A DNA stretch of 17,769 nucleotides from Pseudomonadota bacterium (GTDB lineage: Bacteria > Pseudomonadota > Alphaproteobacteria > Rhodobacterales > Rhodobacteraceae), in NCBI GenBank assembly GCA_027623875.1, contig JAQBUS010000004.1, positions 1 to 17,769 of the forward strand, read 5' to 3'. The notes under the pieces are model-generated. The model was given only the letters and a program-made list of their open reading frames with translations. It did not search any database and was not told the DNA's origin. A program made the translations under genes and the position numbers. Within the stretch, counting starts at the first letter, position 1. Each line of letters starts with the position of its first letter. This document shows positions 7,470 to 14,393 of the stretch, one piece after another.

Positions 7470-7838
7470 TCTAATGGTTCTGGGAATTTAAAACTGGCTA
7501 ATTCCAACCTCTTTTTGTCCGTAGGACAGGATTCTCAGAAATTCTCCTGGAGTTAAAATTGAGATCTGATAAATGAAAACCTTAAGTAGAATACCTCTCT
7601 GATTGTGGAGCTTTAAATTAGTGCTTTCAGACACGACACTGATTAATCAATTATAACTAAAGCCCTACTTATCTTAGAAAAATATTTAGTCACAATGATT
7701 TCCGTCAAAAATCTTGTGTATATTCATATCCAACTACCAATTTTATATCTAGAGATAGTGTCTAAGCGCGCTCTTTTCATTTTCTTTATAAATATTAGTG
7801 CAACTCACCCCGAAACCAAACTATTTATCCTTAACTGA
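7470..7838. other. 369-bp stretch with no supportable gene
   Basis: This lies between the convergent ends of the MotB-like gene and clpA. It holds a weak hairpin at 7483-7505, a small hairpin TGTCC-gta-GGACA at 7516-7528 and a 10-bp palindrome TGATTAATCA at 7640-7649. The longest open stretches are 47-48 codons, one on each strand, without a ribosome binding site. I see no tRNA, repeat family or mobile-element end. Confidence 0.6.
7483..7516 (+). terminator. Possible terminator after the MotB-like gene
   Basis: GGAATT (7483-7488) pairs with AATTCC (7500-7505) across an 11-base loop. A run of five T residues follows at 7512-7516, six bases after the stem. It starts 13 bases after the stop codon. 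The stem is short and AT-rich, so it would be a weak terminator at best. Confidence 0.3.
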
Positions 7839-10169
7839 TTAGCTCGCTGTCAATAATTTTGGTTTCTTTTTCTCAGTAATACGTGTCATTTCTGGTTCAA
7901 TAATTTGCAAGTCTATTTTGTCCTTTTTTAAGGTGACTTTAACAATGCCACCTTTAGACAATTTACCAAATAGAAGCTCATCAGCCAATGGTTTTTTGAT
8001 TTCTTCTTGTATTACTCTAGCAAGAGGTCTGGCACCCATTTTTTCGTCGTAACCTTTAACACCCAGCCATTCAGCTGCATCAGGTGATAGTTCAAAAGTT
8101 ACATTTCGATCCATTAGTTGAGCTTCCAACTGAAGGATAAATTTCTCCACGACCTTTGTAATTATTTCTATTCCTAGTGGAGCAAAACTAATTGTGGCGT
8201 CTAATCGGTTCCTGAATTCGGGTGTGAATATACGCTCAATGGCTGCCGTGTCTTCTCCTTCTCGCCGATCTCTACCAAATCCTATAGCGGACTTAGCCAT
8301 ATCTGAGGCTCCTGCGTTAGATGTCATAATTAGGATAACATTTCTAAAGTCTACTTTTCGGCCATTATGATCAGTTAGTTTTCCGTGATCCATTATCTGA
8401 AGCAGGATATTAAACACGTCGGGATGAGCCTTTTCTATTTCATCTAATAATAATACACTGTGTGGATGTTGATCTACACCGTCAGTTAGTAATCCTCCCT
8501 GATCAAAGCCGACATAACCGGGTGGAGCTCCAATTAATCGAGAGATAGCATGTCTTTCCATATATTCAGACATATCAAAGCGCAAAAGTTCCACTCCAAG
8601 CGTATCGGCAAGTTGTTTTGCGACCTCTGTTTTACCAACCCCTGTAGGTCCAGCAAATAAGTAGTTTCCTATAGGTTTTTCTGGTTCACGGAGACCTGCC
8701 CTAGAAAGTTTTATTGCAGAAGATAGCGCTGAGATTGCAGTGTCTTGTCCAAACACCACTCTTTTCAAAGATTTCTCTAGATCTTTTAAAACCTCAGCGT
8801 CATTTTTTGATATATTTTTTGAAGGAATTCTGGCTATTCTTGCAACAATAGCCTCGATTTCTTTGACGGTGATTGTTTTGCGCTTTTTAGATTCTGGTAG
8901 TAAGTGTTGGGCGGCGCCCGCCTCATCAATTACATCTATCGCTTTATCTGGAAGTTTTCGATCGTGTATGTATCTGGCAGCCAACTCAACCGCTGTTTTT
9001 ATAGCGTCAGAAGTGTATTTAATATTATGATGTTCTTCAAAGTAAGGCTTAAGCCCCTTTAGAATTTTTATTGAGTCATCCACAGAGGGCTCATTAACGT
9101 CAATTTTCTGAAACCTTCGGCTAAGTGCTCGATCTTTTTCAAAATGTTGACGGAACTCTTGATAGGTAGTCGAGCCCATACATCTTAATTTTCCGCCTTG
9201 CAGAGCCGGCTTAAGAAGATTGGAGGCATCCATTGATCCTCCAGAAGTCGAGCCGGCTCCAATAACTGTATGAATTTCGTCAATAAACAAAACAGCATCC
9301 GGATGGTCTTCTAACTCTACCATTACAGCCTTAAGCCGTTCTTCAAAGTCACCCCTGTATCGCGTTCCGGCAAGCAGGGAACCCAAATCCAGAGAATATA
9401 TTGTAGTATTGGAGAGCACGAGAGGAATTTCTTTTATTACAATCTTGTGCGCAAGACCTTCAGCAATTGCGGTTTTTCCGACACCTGGGTCTCCAACTAA
9501 AATAGGATTGTTTTTTCGTCTTCTGCAAAGGATTTGGATACATCTTTCGACTTCCGATTCTCTGCCTATAAGGGGATCAATATCTCCAACCTTAGACTTT
9601 TCATTTAGGTTTACACAAAACTTTGCAAGTGCTGACTCTTTCTTATCTTTTTCTGTTTTAGAAGGGTCCAGTTCTGCATCGCTTGCGTCAGTCGAACTCG
9701 TTACTGGTCTTGCTTCTCCAAAGTTAGGATCTTTGGCCACTCCGTGAGCAATAAAATTTACTGCATCATACCTAGTCATTTCCTGTTCTTGAAGGAAATA
9801 TGTAGCATTAGATTCCCTTTCAGCAAATATTGCCACTAAGACATTAGCTCCAGTTACTTCACTTCGGCCCGAAGATTGAATGTGAATGGCGGCTCTTTGA
9901 ATGACTCTTTGAAATGCCGCTGTTGGCACCGCTTCCGAGCCATCTGTCTCTGTGATTAGGCTCGCAAGGTCTTCCTCTATAAAGTTTTGAAGTGAAGTCC
10001 GTAGGATGTCTAAATCAACAGCACATGCTTTCATTACTTTAGCGGCATCTGGTTCATCCGTTAAAGCTAAAAGAAGATGTTCGAGTGTGGCTAATTCATG
10101 CTTTAGTGTATTGGAGTGTGCCAATGCTACATGGATTGCCTTTTCAAGATTGTCTGAAAATGATGGCAC
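7839..10169 (-). CDS. clpA: ATP-dependent Clp protease ATP-binding subunit ClpA
   Basis: ClpA is a AAA+ unfoldase that feeds substrates to the ClpP peptidase in the cytoplasm. The 776-residue protein has the double Clp N-domain (about 1-145) and a charged linker (about 150-185). AAA module 1 has Walker A GDPGVGKT at 226-233 and FIDEIH at 295-300. AAA module 2 has GPTGVGKT at 507-514, LLLDEIEK at 573-580 and the GARPL sensor-2 region at 712-716. IGF at 629-631 marks the ClpP-docking loop, so this is ClpA rather than ClpB, and no ClpB-type middle coil is present. The start is GTG at 10169, supported by AAGGGG (10182-10177) seven bases upstream. No clpS adaptor gene or clpP lies in the window. 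The gene is divergent from the methyltransferase gene. Confidence 0.97.
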   Translation of the reverse strand: MPSFSDNLEKAIHVALAHSNTLKHELATLEHLLLALTDEPDAAKVMKACAVDLDILRTSLQNFIEEDLASLITETDGSEAVPTAAFQRVIQRAAIHIQSSGRSEVTGANVLVAIFAERESNATYFLQEQEMTRYDAVNFIAHGVAKDPNFGEARPVTSSTDASDAELDPSKTEKDKKESALAKFCVNLNEKSKVGDIDPLIGRESEVERCIQILCRRRKNNPILVGDPGVGKTAIAEGLAHKIVIKEIPLVLSNTTIYSLDLGSLLAGTRYRGDFEERLKAVMVELEDHPDAVLFIDEIHTVIGAGSTSGGSMDASNLLKPALQGGKLRCMGSTTYQEFRQHFEKDRALSRRFQKIDVNEPSVDDSIKILKGLKPYFEEHHNIKYTSDAIKTAVELAARYIHDRKLPDKAIDVIDEAGAAQHLLPESKKRKTITVKEIEAIVARIARIPSKNISKNDAEVLKDLEKSLKRVVFGQDTAISALSSAIKLSRAGLREPEKPIGNYLFAGPTGVGKTEVAKQLADTLGVELLRFDMSEYMERHAISRLIGAPPGYVGFDQGGLLTDGVDQHPHSVLLLDEIEKAHPDVFNILLQIMDHGKLTDHNGRKVDFRNVILIMTSNAGASDMAKSAIGFGRDRREGEDTAAIERIFTPEFRNRLDATISFAPLGIEIITKVVEKFILQLEAQLMDRNVTFELSPDAAEWLGVKGYDEKMGARPLARVIQEEIKKPLADELLFGKLSKGGIVKVTLKKDKIDLQIIEPEMTRITEKKKPKLLTAS

Positions 10170-10249
10170 TTAGTTTCCCCTTTTAGTTTCATTCAAGAAC
10201 TCAGAATTTTTTATCTCTGTGTCTTACATTTCGTGTTTAATTCAAAACC

Positions 10250-10267
10250 TTCAAGCCCTATCTTGAA
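10250..10267. promoter_or_regulatory. Inverted repeat TTCAAG-N6-CTTGAA between clpA and the methyltransferase gene
   Basis: TTCAAG (10250-10255) and CTTGAA (10262-10267) are perfect inverted copies six bases apart. CTTGAAG on the minus strand (facing clpA) and CTTGAAA on the plus strand (10262-10268) resemble the -35 box of heat-shock sigma-32 promoters, and clpA is a plausible target. I see no convincing -10 box on either side, so it may instead be an operator. Confidence 0.35.
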
Positions 10268-10268
10268 A

Positions 10269-10330
10269 ATAAAATTTATAAATTTTAGAAAAAGTGTGAT
10301 GTGGTATAAGTGCCTAGGATAAAATTTATA
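10269..10330. repeat. 12-bp direct repeat, 50 bp apart, in the clpA/methyltransferase gap
   Basis: ATAAAATTTATA occurs identically at 10269-10280 and 10319-10330, exactly 50 bp from start to start. The spacing, close to a whole number of helical turns, could suit a DNA-binding protein. The sequence is pure A/T in an AT-rich gap, so chance is a serious alternative. Confidence 0.45.
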
Positions 10331-10424
10331 GCATCAAGTTAAAACTTTTGCTAATATTTTAGATAGTAAAGCAATAGTTAGGGTGCTGTGGTATTAGTGA
10401 ATTTTATGTGAACCAGGAAAAGAT

Positions 10425-11201
10425 ATGTATCTCGATGCTCAGTATTTAAATAAATTCTATGAAACGACTAAACTAGGATCTATCGTAAAACAAACCATAA
10501 ATTCTGGGGTTATGTCGTTTTGGGGCGACACCAAGAATCAAAACATTGTGGGATACGGATTTTCTTCGCCACTGATTGGATCCTTGACGGGCAGACAAAG
10601 GCGGGTAACTCTCTTAATGCCGGGAGCTCAGGGTGTGGTGGGCTGCCCTAACGGATCAGAAAATGTGAGCGTTCTATGTGAGGATAGCTTATGGCCGCTG
10701 CCGCCTGGGGAGACTGACAAGCTTGTTATTTTGCATGGTTTAGAAGCTAGCGAGAACGTCACTGCTCTATTAAATGAATGTTGGCGGATTTTGGCTCCAA
10801 ATGGAAAAATGCTTTGTGTGGTCCCCAACAGAACAGGTTTGTGGTGTAGAAACGAGATAAGTCCATTTGGATTTGGAAGGCCCTATACCTTACATCAGCT
10901 AGAGAGTTTATTGCTTGAGCATGGATTTTTACCAGGAAAGCACAAAGGTTCTTTATTTTCTATACCGACCCAAAAATCGTTTTTGCTGAGAACGTCTTAT
11001 ACTTTTGAGCGAGTCGGCTGGAGAATTCTGCCTTATTATACGGGTGGTATTTTAATGCTAGAAGCAACAAAGCAGATCTCAGCTCCTAGAAGGGTTTACA
11101 GGAAAATTAATTTAAGGGCATCTTTGGGGGCATTGTCGCCAATACCAGCAAGTTCTTCAACAGTGTCACCTAAAGTAAAAACGAATAAGGAGGCATTTTA
11201 G
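10425..11201 (+). CDS. Class I SAM-dependent methyltransferase (Methyltransf_11-like)
   Basis: This 258-residue soluble protein has the layout of small class I methyltransferases. The motif I region, GYGFSSP at 43-49, is degenerate compared with the usual GxGxG. The segment from HGLEASENVTALLNECWR (104-121) to ILAPNGKMLCVVPN (122-135) is the typical Asp/His-to-beta-4 stretch of Methyltransf_11 proteins. After the core come FGFGRPYTLHQLE (148-160), then a basic, Ser/Pro-rich tail of about 40 residues. The start ATG has AGGA six bases upstream. It is divergent from clpA with a 255-bp gap and reads toward the atp operon. The substrate is unknown. The altered motif I leaves some doubt that it binds SAM in the standard way, although the overall pattern matches a family I associate with Rhodobacterales. 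Confidence 0.8.
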   Translation: MYLDAQYLNKFYETTKLGSIVKQTINSGVMSFWGDTKNQNIVGYGFSSPLIGSLTGRQRRVTLLMPGAQGVVGCPNGSENVSVLCEDSLWPLPPGETDKLVILHGLEASENVTALLNECWRILAPNGKMLCVVPNRTGLWCRNEISPFGFGRPYTLHQLESLLLEHGFLPGKHKGSLFSIPTQKSFLLRTSYTFERVGWRILPYYTGGILMLEATKQISAPRRVYRKINLRASLGALSPIPASSSTVSPKVKTNKEAF

Positions 11202-11329
11202 AATCGTTTTTGTGTGGAATGAGTCGCTTCAAACGGTCGCAGTAGAGAGAAATTATACTAAGTTATCGAATTTATTATACTTTTAATCACAGTTTTAATG
11301 TCATTGACGGTTGCAGGTTATGCCTTGCT

Positions 11330-11361
11330 TTGATAAATCACGGGTCGACAACTTTTATAAT
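11330..11361 (+). promoter_or_regulatory. Possible promoter of the atp operon
   Basis: A perfect TATAAT lies at 11356-11361, about 38 bp before the atpH GTG. TTGATA at 11330-11335 matches five of six -35 bases, but the spacer is 20 bp, longer than normal. The TATAAT is credible; the pairing with this -35 is not certain. Confidence 0.3.
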
Positions 11362-11386
11362 TAGATTTGCTTCAGGATATATAGTC

Positions 11387-11393
11387 AAAGGGA
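11387..11393 (+). promoter_or_regulatory. Ribosome binding site that sets the atpH start
   Basis: AAAGGGA ends five bases before the GTG at 11399. It rules against the upstream in-frame TTG at 11330, which would add 23 residues unlike the family. Confidence 0.75.
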
Positions 11394-11398
11394 TAGTC

Positions 11399-11959
11399 GT
11401 GTCTGAAACATCATCAACATTGACAGGAATTGCTAAGCGATATGCGACAGCTGTTTTTGAGCTATGTAAATACCAGAAAAATCTCGATACTTTAGAGAGT
11501 AATGTAGATTTAATTGGTTCTTTAATTATGGATAGTGAGGATTTTCGAACCTTCTTAGCTTCTCCCCTGTTAACCAGGGAAGATCAGTCCAAGGCTATAC
11601 GCGAAATTTCTAAAAAACTTAAGCTTTCAAAAGTTATGTCTAATTTTTTGAGTTTGATTGCAATAAAACGGCGATTGTTTATCTTGAACTATTTTGTCAA
11701 AGAGATCCGGTTGTTAATTTCTATCGAAAAAGGTGAAGTAACTGCCGAAGTGACCACTGCTAGAGGCTTGACGGACGAACAAAACGAAGAAATCGTGAAA
11801 ATGCTTTCGCATTCAACAAGAAAAAAAGTGAAATTATTGTCCATAATCGACAATGCACTTATCGGAGGCTTAATAGTTAAAGTTGGGTCAAAAATGTTAG
11901 ATACATCAATCAGAGCGAAACTCATTTCGCTTCAGTCCACTATGAAAGAGGTTAGTTAA
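11399..11959 (+). CDS. atpH: ATP synthase F1 subunit delta
   Basis: The delta subunit (OSCP homologue) joins the top of F1 to the peripheral stalk of F0. With the GTG start at 11399 the protein is 186 residues, the usual length in alphaproteobacteria. The N-terminal IAKRYATAVFEL (11-22) is the family's opening helix, FLASPLLTREDQ (52-63) is typical, and the C-terminal signature DNALIGGLIVKVGSKMLDTS (151-170) is intact. The frame stays open upstream to a TTG at 11330, but those 23 codons are not family-like and the AAAGGGA site favours GTG. It is the first gene of the atp operon and overlaps atpA by one base (TAATG), which suggests translational coupling. Confidence 0.94.
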   Translation: MSETSSTLTGIAKRYATAVFELCKYQKNLDTLESNVDLIGSLIMDSEDFRTFLASPLLTREDQSKAIREISKKLKLSKVMSNFLSLIAIKRRLFILNYFVKEIRLLISIEKGEVTAEVTTARGLTDEQNEEIVKMLSHSTRKKVKLLSIIDNALIGGLIVKVGSKMLDTSIRAKLISLQSTMKEVS

Positions 11960-13497
11960 TGGCTATCCAAGCATCAGAAATATCATCAATATTAAAAGAA
12001 CAAATAAAGAATTTTGGCGAAGACGCTGACGTAAGTGAGGTTGGCAAGGTTCTCTCTGTTGGGGATGGAATTGCCCGGGTTTATGGGTTGGATAATGTCC
12101 AAGCGGGAGAGATGGTAGAGTTTCCTGGAGGTATAATGGGAATGGCTCTTAATTTAGAGGCTGACAATGTAGGGATCGTTATTTTTGGTTCGGACCGAGA
12201 TATCAAAGAAGGTGATACTGTCAAGCGCACTAATTCGATAGTTGATGTTCCGGCTGGTGATGAGCTTTTAGGCAGAGTGGTAGATGGATTGGGTAACCCG
12301 ATCGATGGAAAAGGGCCAATCAAGACTAAAAATAGAAGAGTAGCTGATAGTAAGGCTCCGGGCATCATTCCAAGAAAGTCTGTTCATGAGCCAATGGCTA
12401 CAGGTCTTAAATCTGTTGACGCTATGATCCCGATCGGGCGAGGTCAAAGAGAGTTAATTATTGGTGATCGGCAAACTGGAAAGACAGCTATCGCTTTGGA
12501 TACGATCCTGAATCAAAAGTCGTATAACGACGCGGCCGGTGATGATGAAAGTAAAAAGCTATATTGTGTTTATGTTGCGATTGGACAAAAGAGATCAACA
12601 GTTGCGCAGTTGGTTAAAAAGCTCGAGGAATCTGGTGCAATAGATTATACTATAGTAGTTGCCGCTACGGCTTCCGATCCTGCGCCAATGCAGTTTTTGG
12701 CTCCTTATTCTGCAACAGCAATGGCTGAACATTTTAGAGATAATGGGCGTCATGCACTCATAGTTTATGATGACTTGTCTAAGCAGGCAGTGTCTTATAG
12801 GCAGATGTCACTTCTTCTTCGTAGACCACCAGGTAGAGAAGCTTATCCGGGGGACGTGTTTTATTTACATTCGCGTCTTCTCGAGAGATCTTCAAAGCTG
12901 AATGAAGAGAATGGTTCGGGATCATTAACTGCACTACCAATAATTGAAACGCAGGGAGGGGATGTTTCTGCATTTATTCCAACTAATGTGATTTCTATTA
13001 CTGATGGGCAAATATTCTTAGAAACGGAGTTGTTCTACCAAGGAATTCGCCCAGCGGTAAATACCGGACTATCAGTTTCTCGTGTTGGTTCATCGGCGCA
13101 GACAAATTCAATGAAGTCAGTAGCAGGACCGATTAAGCTTGAGCTGGCTCAATATAGAGAGATGGCCGCTTTTGCTCAGTTTGGGTCAGATCTTGATGCC
13201 GCGACACAACAGTTACTTAATCGTGGAGTAAGGTTAACTGAACTAATGAAGCAGGCTCAATACTCGCCTCTTACTAATGCCGAAATAGTATGCGTTATTT
13301 ATGCTGGGACCAAAGGATACTTGGATAAGGTACCTGTTAAAGATGTAGGCCGTTTTGAGGCTGGTTTGCTTGCGAATCTTAGGGCAAAGCATCCAGATCT
13401 GATGGAGTTCATTACGACTCAGGATCCAAAAATAAAGGATGAAGCTGAAGATAGAATCAAAGCTGCACTAGATTCTTATGCTTCTGACTTCGCTTAG
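11959..13497 (+). CDS. atpA: ATP synthase F1 subunit alpha
   Basis: The alpha subunit holds the non-catalytic nucleotide sites of F1 and lends an arginine to the catalytic site of beta. All expected parts are present in 512 residues: the N-terminal beta-barrel (GDGIARVYGL at 35-44), the P-loop GDRQTGKT (169-176), DDLSKQAVSYRQMSLLLRRP (271-290), and Arg375 in SRVGSSAQ, the arginine finger. The C-terminal helical domain ends normally. The ATG overlaps the atpH stop by one base, with AAAGAGG just upstream. The next gene, atpG, starts 14 bases after the stop. Length and sequence are ordinary for the family. Confidence 0.99.
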   Translation: MAIQASEISSILKEQIKNFGEDADVSEVGKVLSVGDGIARVYGLDNVQAGEMVEFPGGIMGMALNLEADNVGIVIFGSDRDIKEGDTVKRTNSIVDVPAGDELLGRVVDGLGNPIDGKGPIKTKNRRVADSKAPGIIPRKSVHEPMATGLKSVDAMIPIGRGQRELIIGDRQTGKTAIALDTILNQKSYNDAAGDDESKKLYCVYVAIGQKRSTVAQLVKKLEESGAIDYTIVVAATASDPAPMQFLAPYSATAMAEHFRDNGRHALIVYDDLSKQAVSYRQMSLLLRRPPGREAYPGDVFYLHSRLLERSSKLNEENGSGSLTALPIIETQGGDVSAFIPTNVISITDGQIFLETELFYQGIRPAVNTGLSVSRVGSSAQTNSMKSVAGPIKLELAQYREMAAFAQFGSDLDAATQQLLNRGVRLTELMKQAQYSPLTNAEIVCVIYAGTKGYLDKVPVKDVGRFEAGLLANLRAKHPDLMEFITTQDPKIKDEAEDRIKAALDSYASDFA

Positions 13498-13511
13498 GGA
13501 GTAACAGGCCA

Positions 13512-14378
13512 GTGCCAAGTTTAAAGGATCTAAAAAATAGGATCGAGTCGGTAAAGTCGACTAGAAAGATCACTAAAGCTATGCAAATGGTTGCGGCTGC
13601 AAAATTGCGGCGAGCCCAGGAAGCGGCTGAAGCTGGTAGACCATATTCGGAGAGATTTGAATCGGTGATGGCTGGGCTGGCTGCTTCTATGGGAAGTAAT
13701 GCTGATGGGCCAAAGCTGCTAGTTGGGTCAGGGTCGACTAACTGTCATCTGTTAATTGTTATGACATCTGAGCGCGGACTATGCGGGGGTTTTAACTCCA
13801 ACATAGCTAAGTTAGCCAAAATTAGAGCGGGTGAATTAGTTTCAGAAGGGAATACAGTCAAGATATTGACAGTAGGAAAGAAAGGCAGAGATTCTTTAAA
13901 TAGGGAATTTGGAAAATATTTTGTTGGGCATGTTGATTTGACGTCTATGAAAAAGGCTAACTACGCTGAGGCAGAGAAAATAGCTGCGGACGTCATTAAT
14001 AGGTTTGATGCCAGTGAGTTTGATGTGGCTACGATTTACTATTCTGAGTTTGTAAATGTAATAAGTCAGACCCCAACTGCAAAGCAAATTATCCCAGCAA
14101 ATTTTGTGGGTTCCTCTGAGGAAACTGTTTACGATTATGAACCGAGTGAAGAGGAAATATTGAAGGAGCTTTTACCTCGTGCAGTTGCCTCCCAAATATT
14201 TGCAGCTCTTTTAGAGAATGGCGCTTCAGAGCAGGGAGCAAGGATGTCAGCTATGGATAATGCGACGCGCAATGCTGGTGACATGATCGATAAATTAATT
14301 ATCAAATATAATCGGTCTAGGCAGGCTGTTATTACTAACGAATTAATAGAAATCATTTCGGGCGCTGAAGCGCTTTAG
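13512..14378 (+). CDS. atpG: ATP synthase F1 subunit gamma
   Basis: The gamma subunit is the central shaft of F1, turning inside the alpha-beta ring. Its two diagnostic ends are present. The N-terminal helix has KSTRKITKAMQMVAAAKLRR (15-34), and the C-terminal helix ends in RQAVITNELIEIISGAEAL. The middle contains SERGLCGGFNSN (86-97), the conserved Rossmann-like region. The protein is 288 residues, normal for the family. The start is GTG at 13512, with AGGGAG (13496-13501) ten bases upstream, spanning the atpA stop; no better codon is near. The operon position between atpA and atpD is standard. Transcription is surely shared with its neighbours. Confidence 0.98.
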   Translation: MPSLKDLKNRIESVKSTRKITKAMQMVAAAKLRRAQEAAEAGRPYSERFESVMAGLAASMGSNADGPKLLVGSGSTNCHLLIVMTSERGLCGGFNSNIAKLAKIRAGELVSEGNTVKILTVGKKGRDSLNREFGKYFVGHVDLTSMKKANYAEAEKIAADVINRFDASEFDVATIYYSEFVNVISQTPTAKQIIPANFVGSSEETVYDYEPSEEEILKELLPRAVASQIFAALLENGASEQGARMSAMDNATRNAGDMIDKLIIKYNRSRQAVITNELIEIISGAEAL

Positions 14379-14393
14379 GGTTTGGAGAAGAAA

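Noticed and set aside
7488..7634. A 48-codon GTG frame on the minus strand with a fairly protein-like sequence.
   Set aside because: There is no ribosome binding site, no recognisable family, and it overlaps the hairpins after the MotB-like gene. It could be revisited if conserved in relatives.
7695..7838. A 47-codon ATG frame on the plus strand ending just before the clpA end.
   Set aside because: It has no ribosome binding site, the composition is that of translated AT-rich spacer, and runs of this length are expected by chance.
11304..11309. TTGACG as the -35 box of the atp promoter.
   Set aside because: No acceptable -10 lies 16-18 bp downstream, and the perfect TATAAT is over 45 bp away.
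14382..14393. TTG start for atpD four codons before the ATG.
   Set aside because: The TTG overlaps the GGAG ribosome binding site and has none of its own; the ATG at 14394 gives the normal N-terminus.
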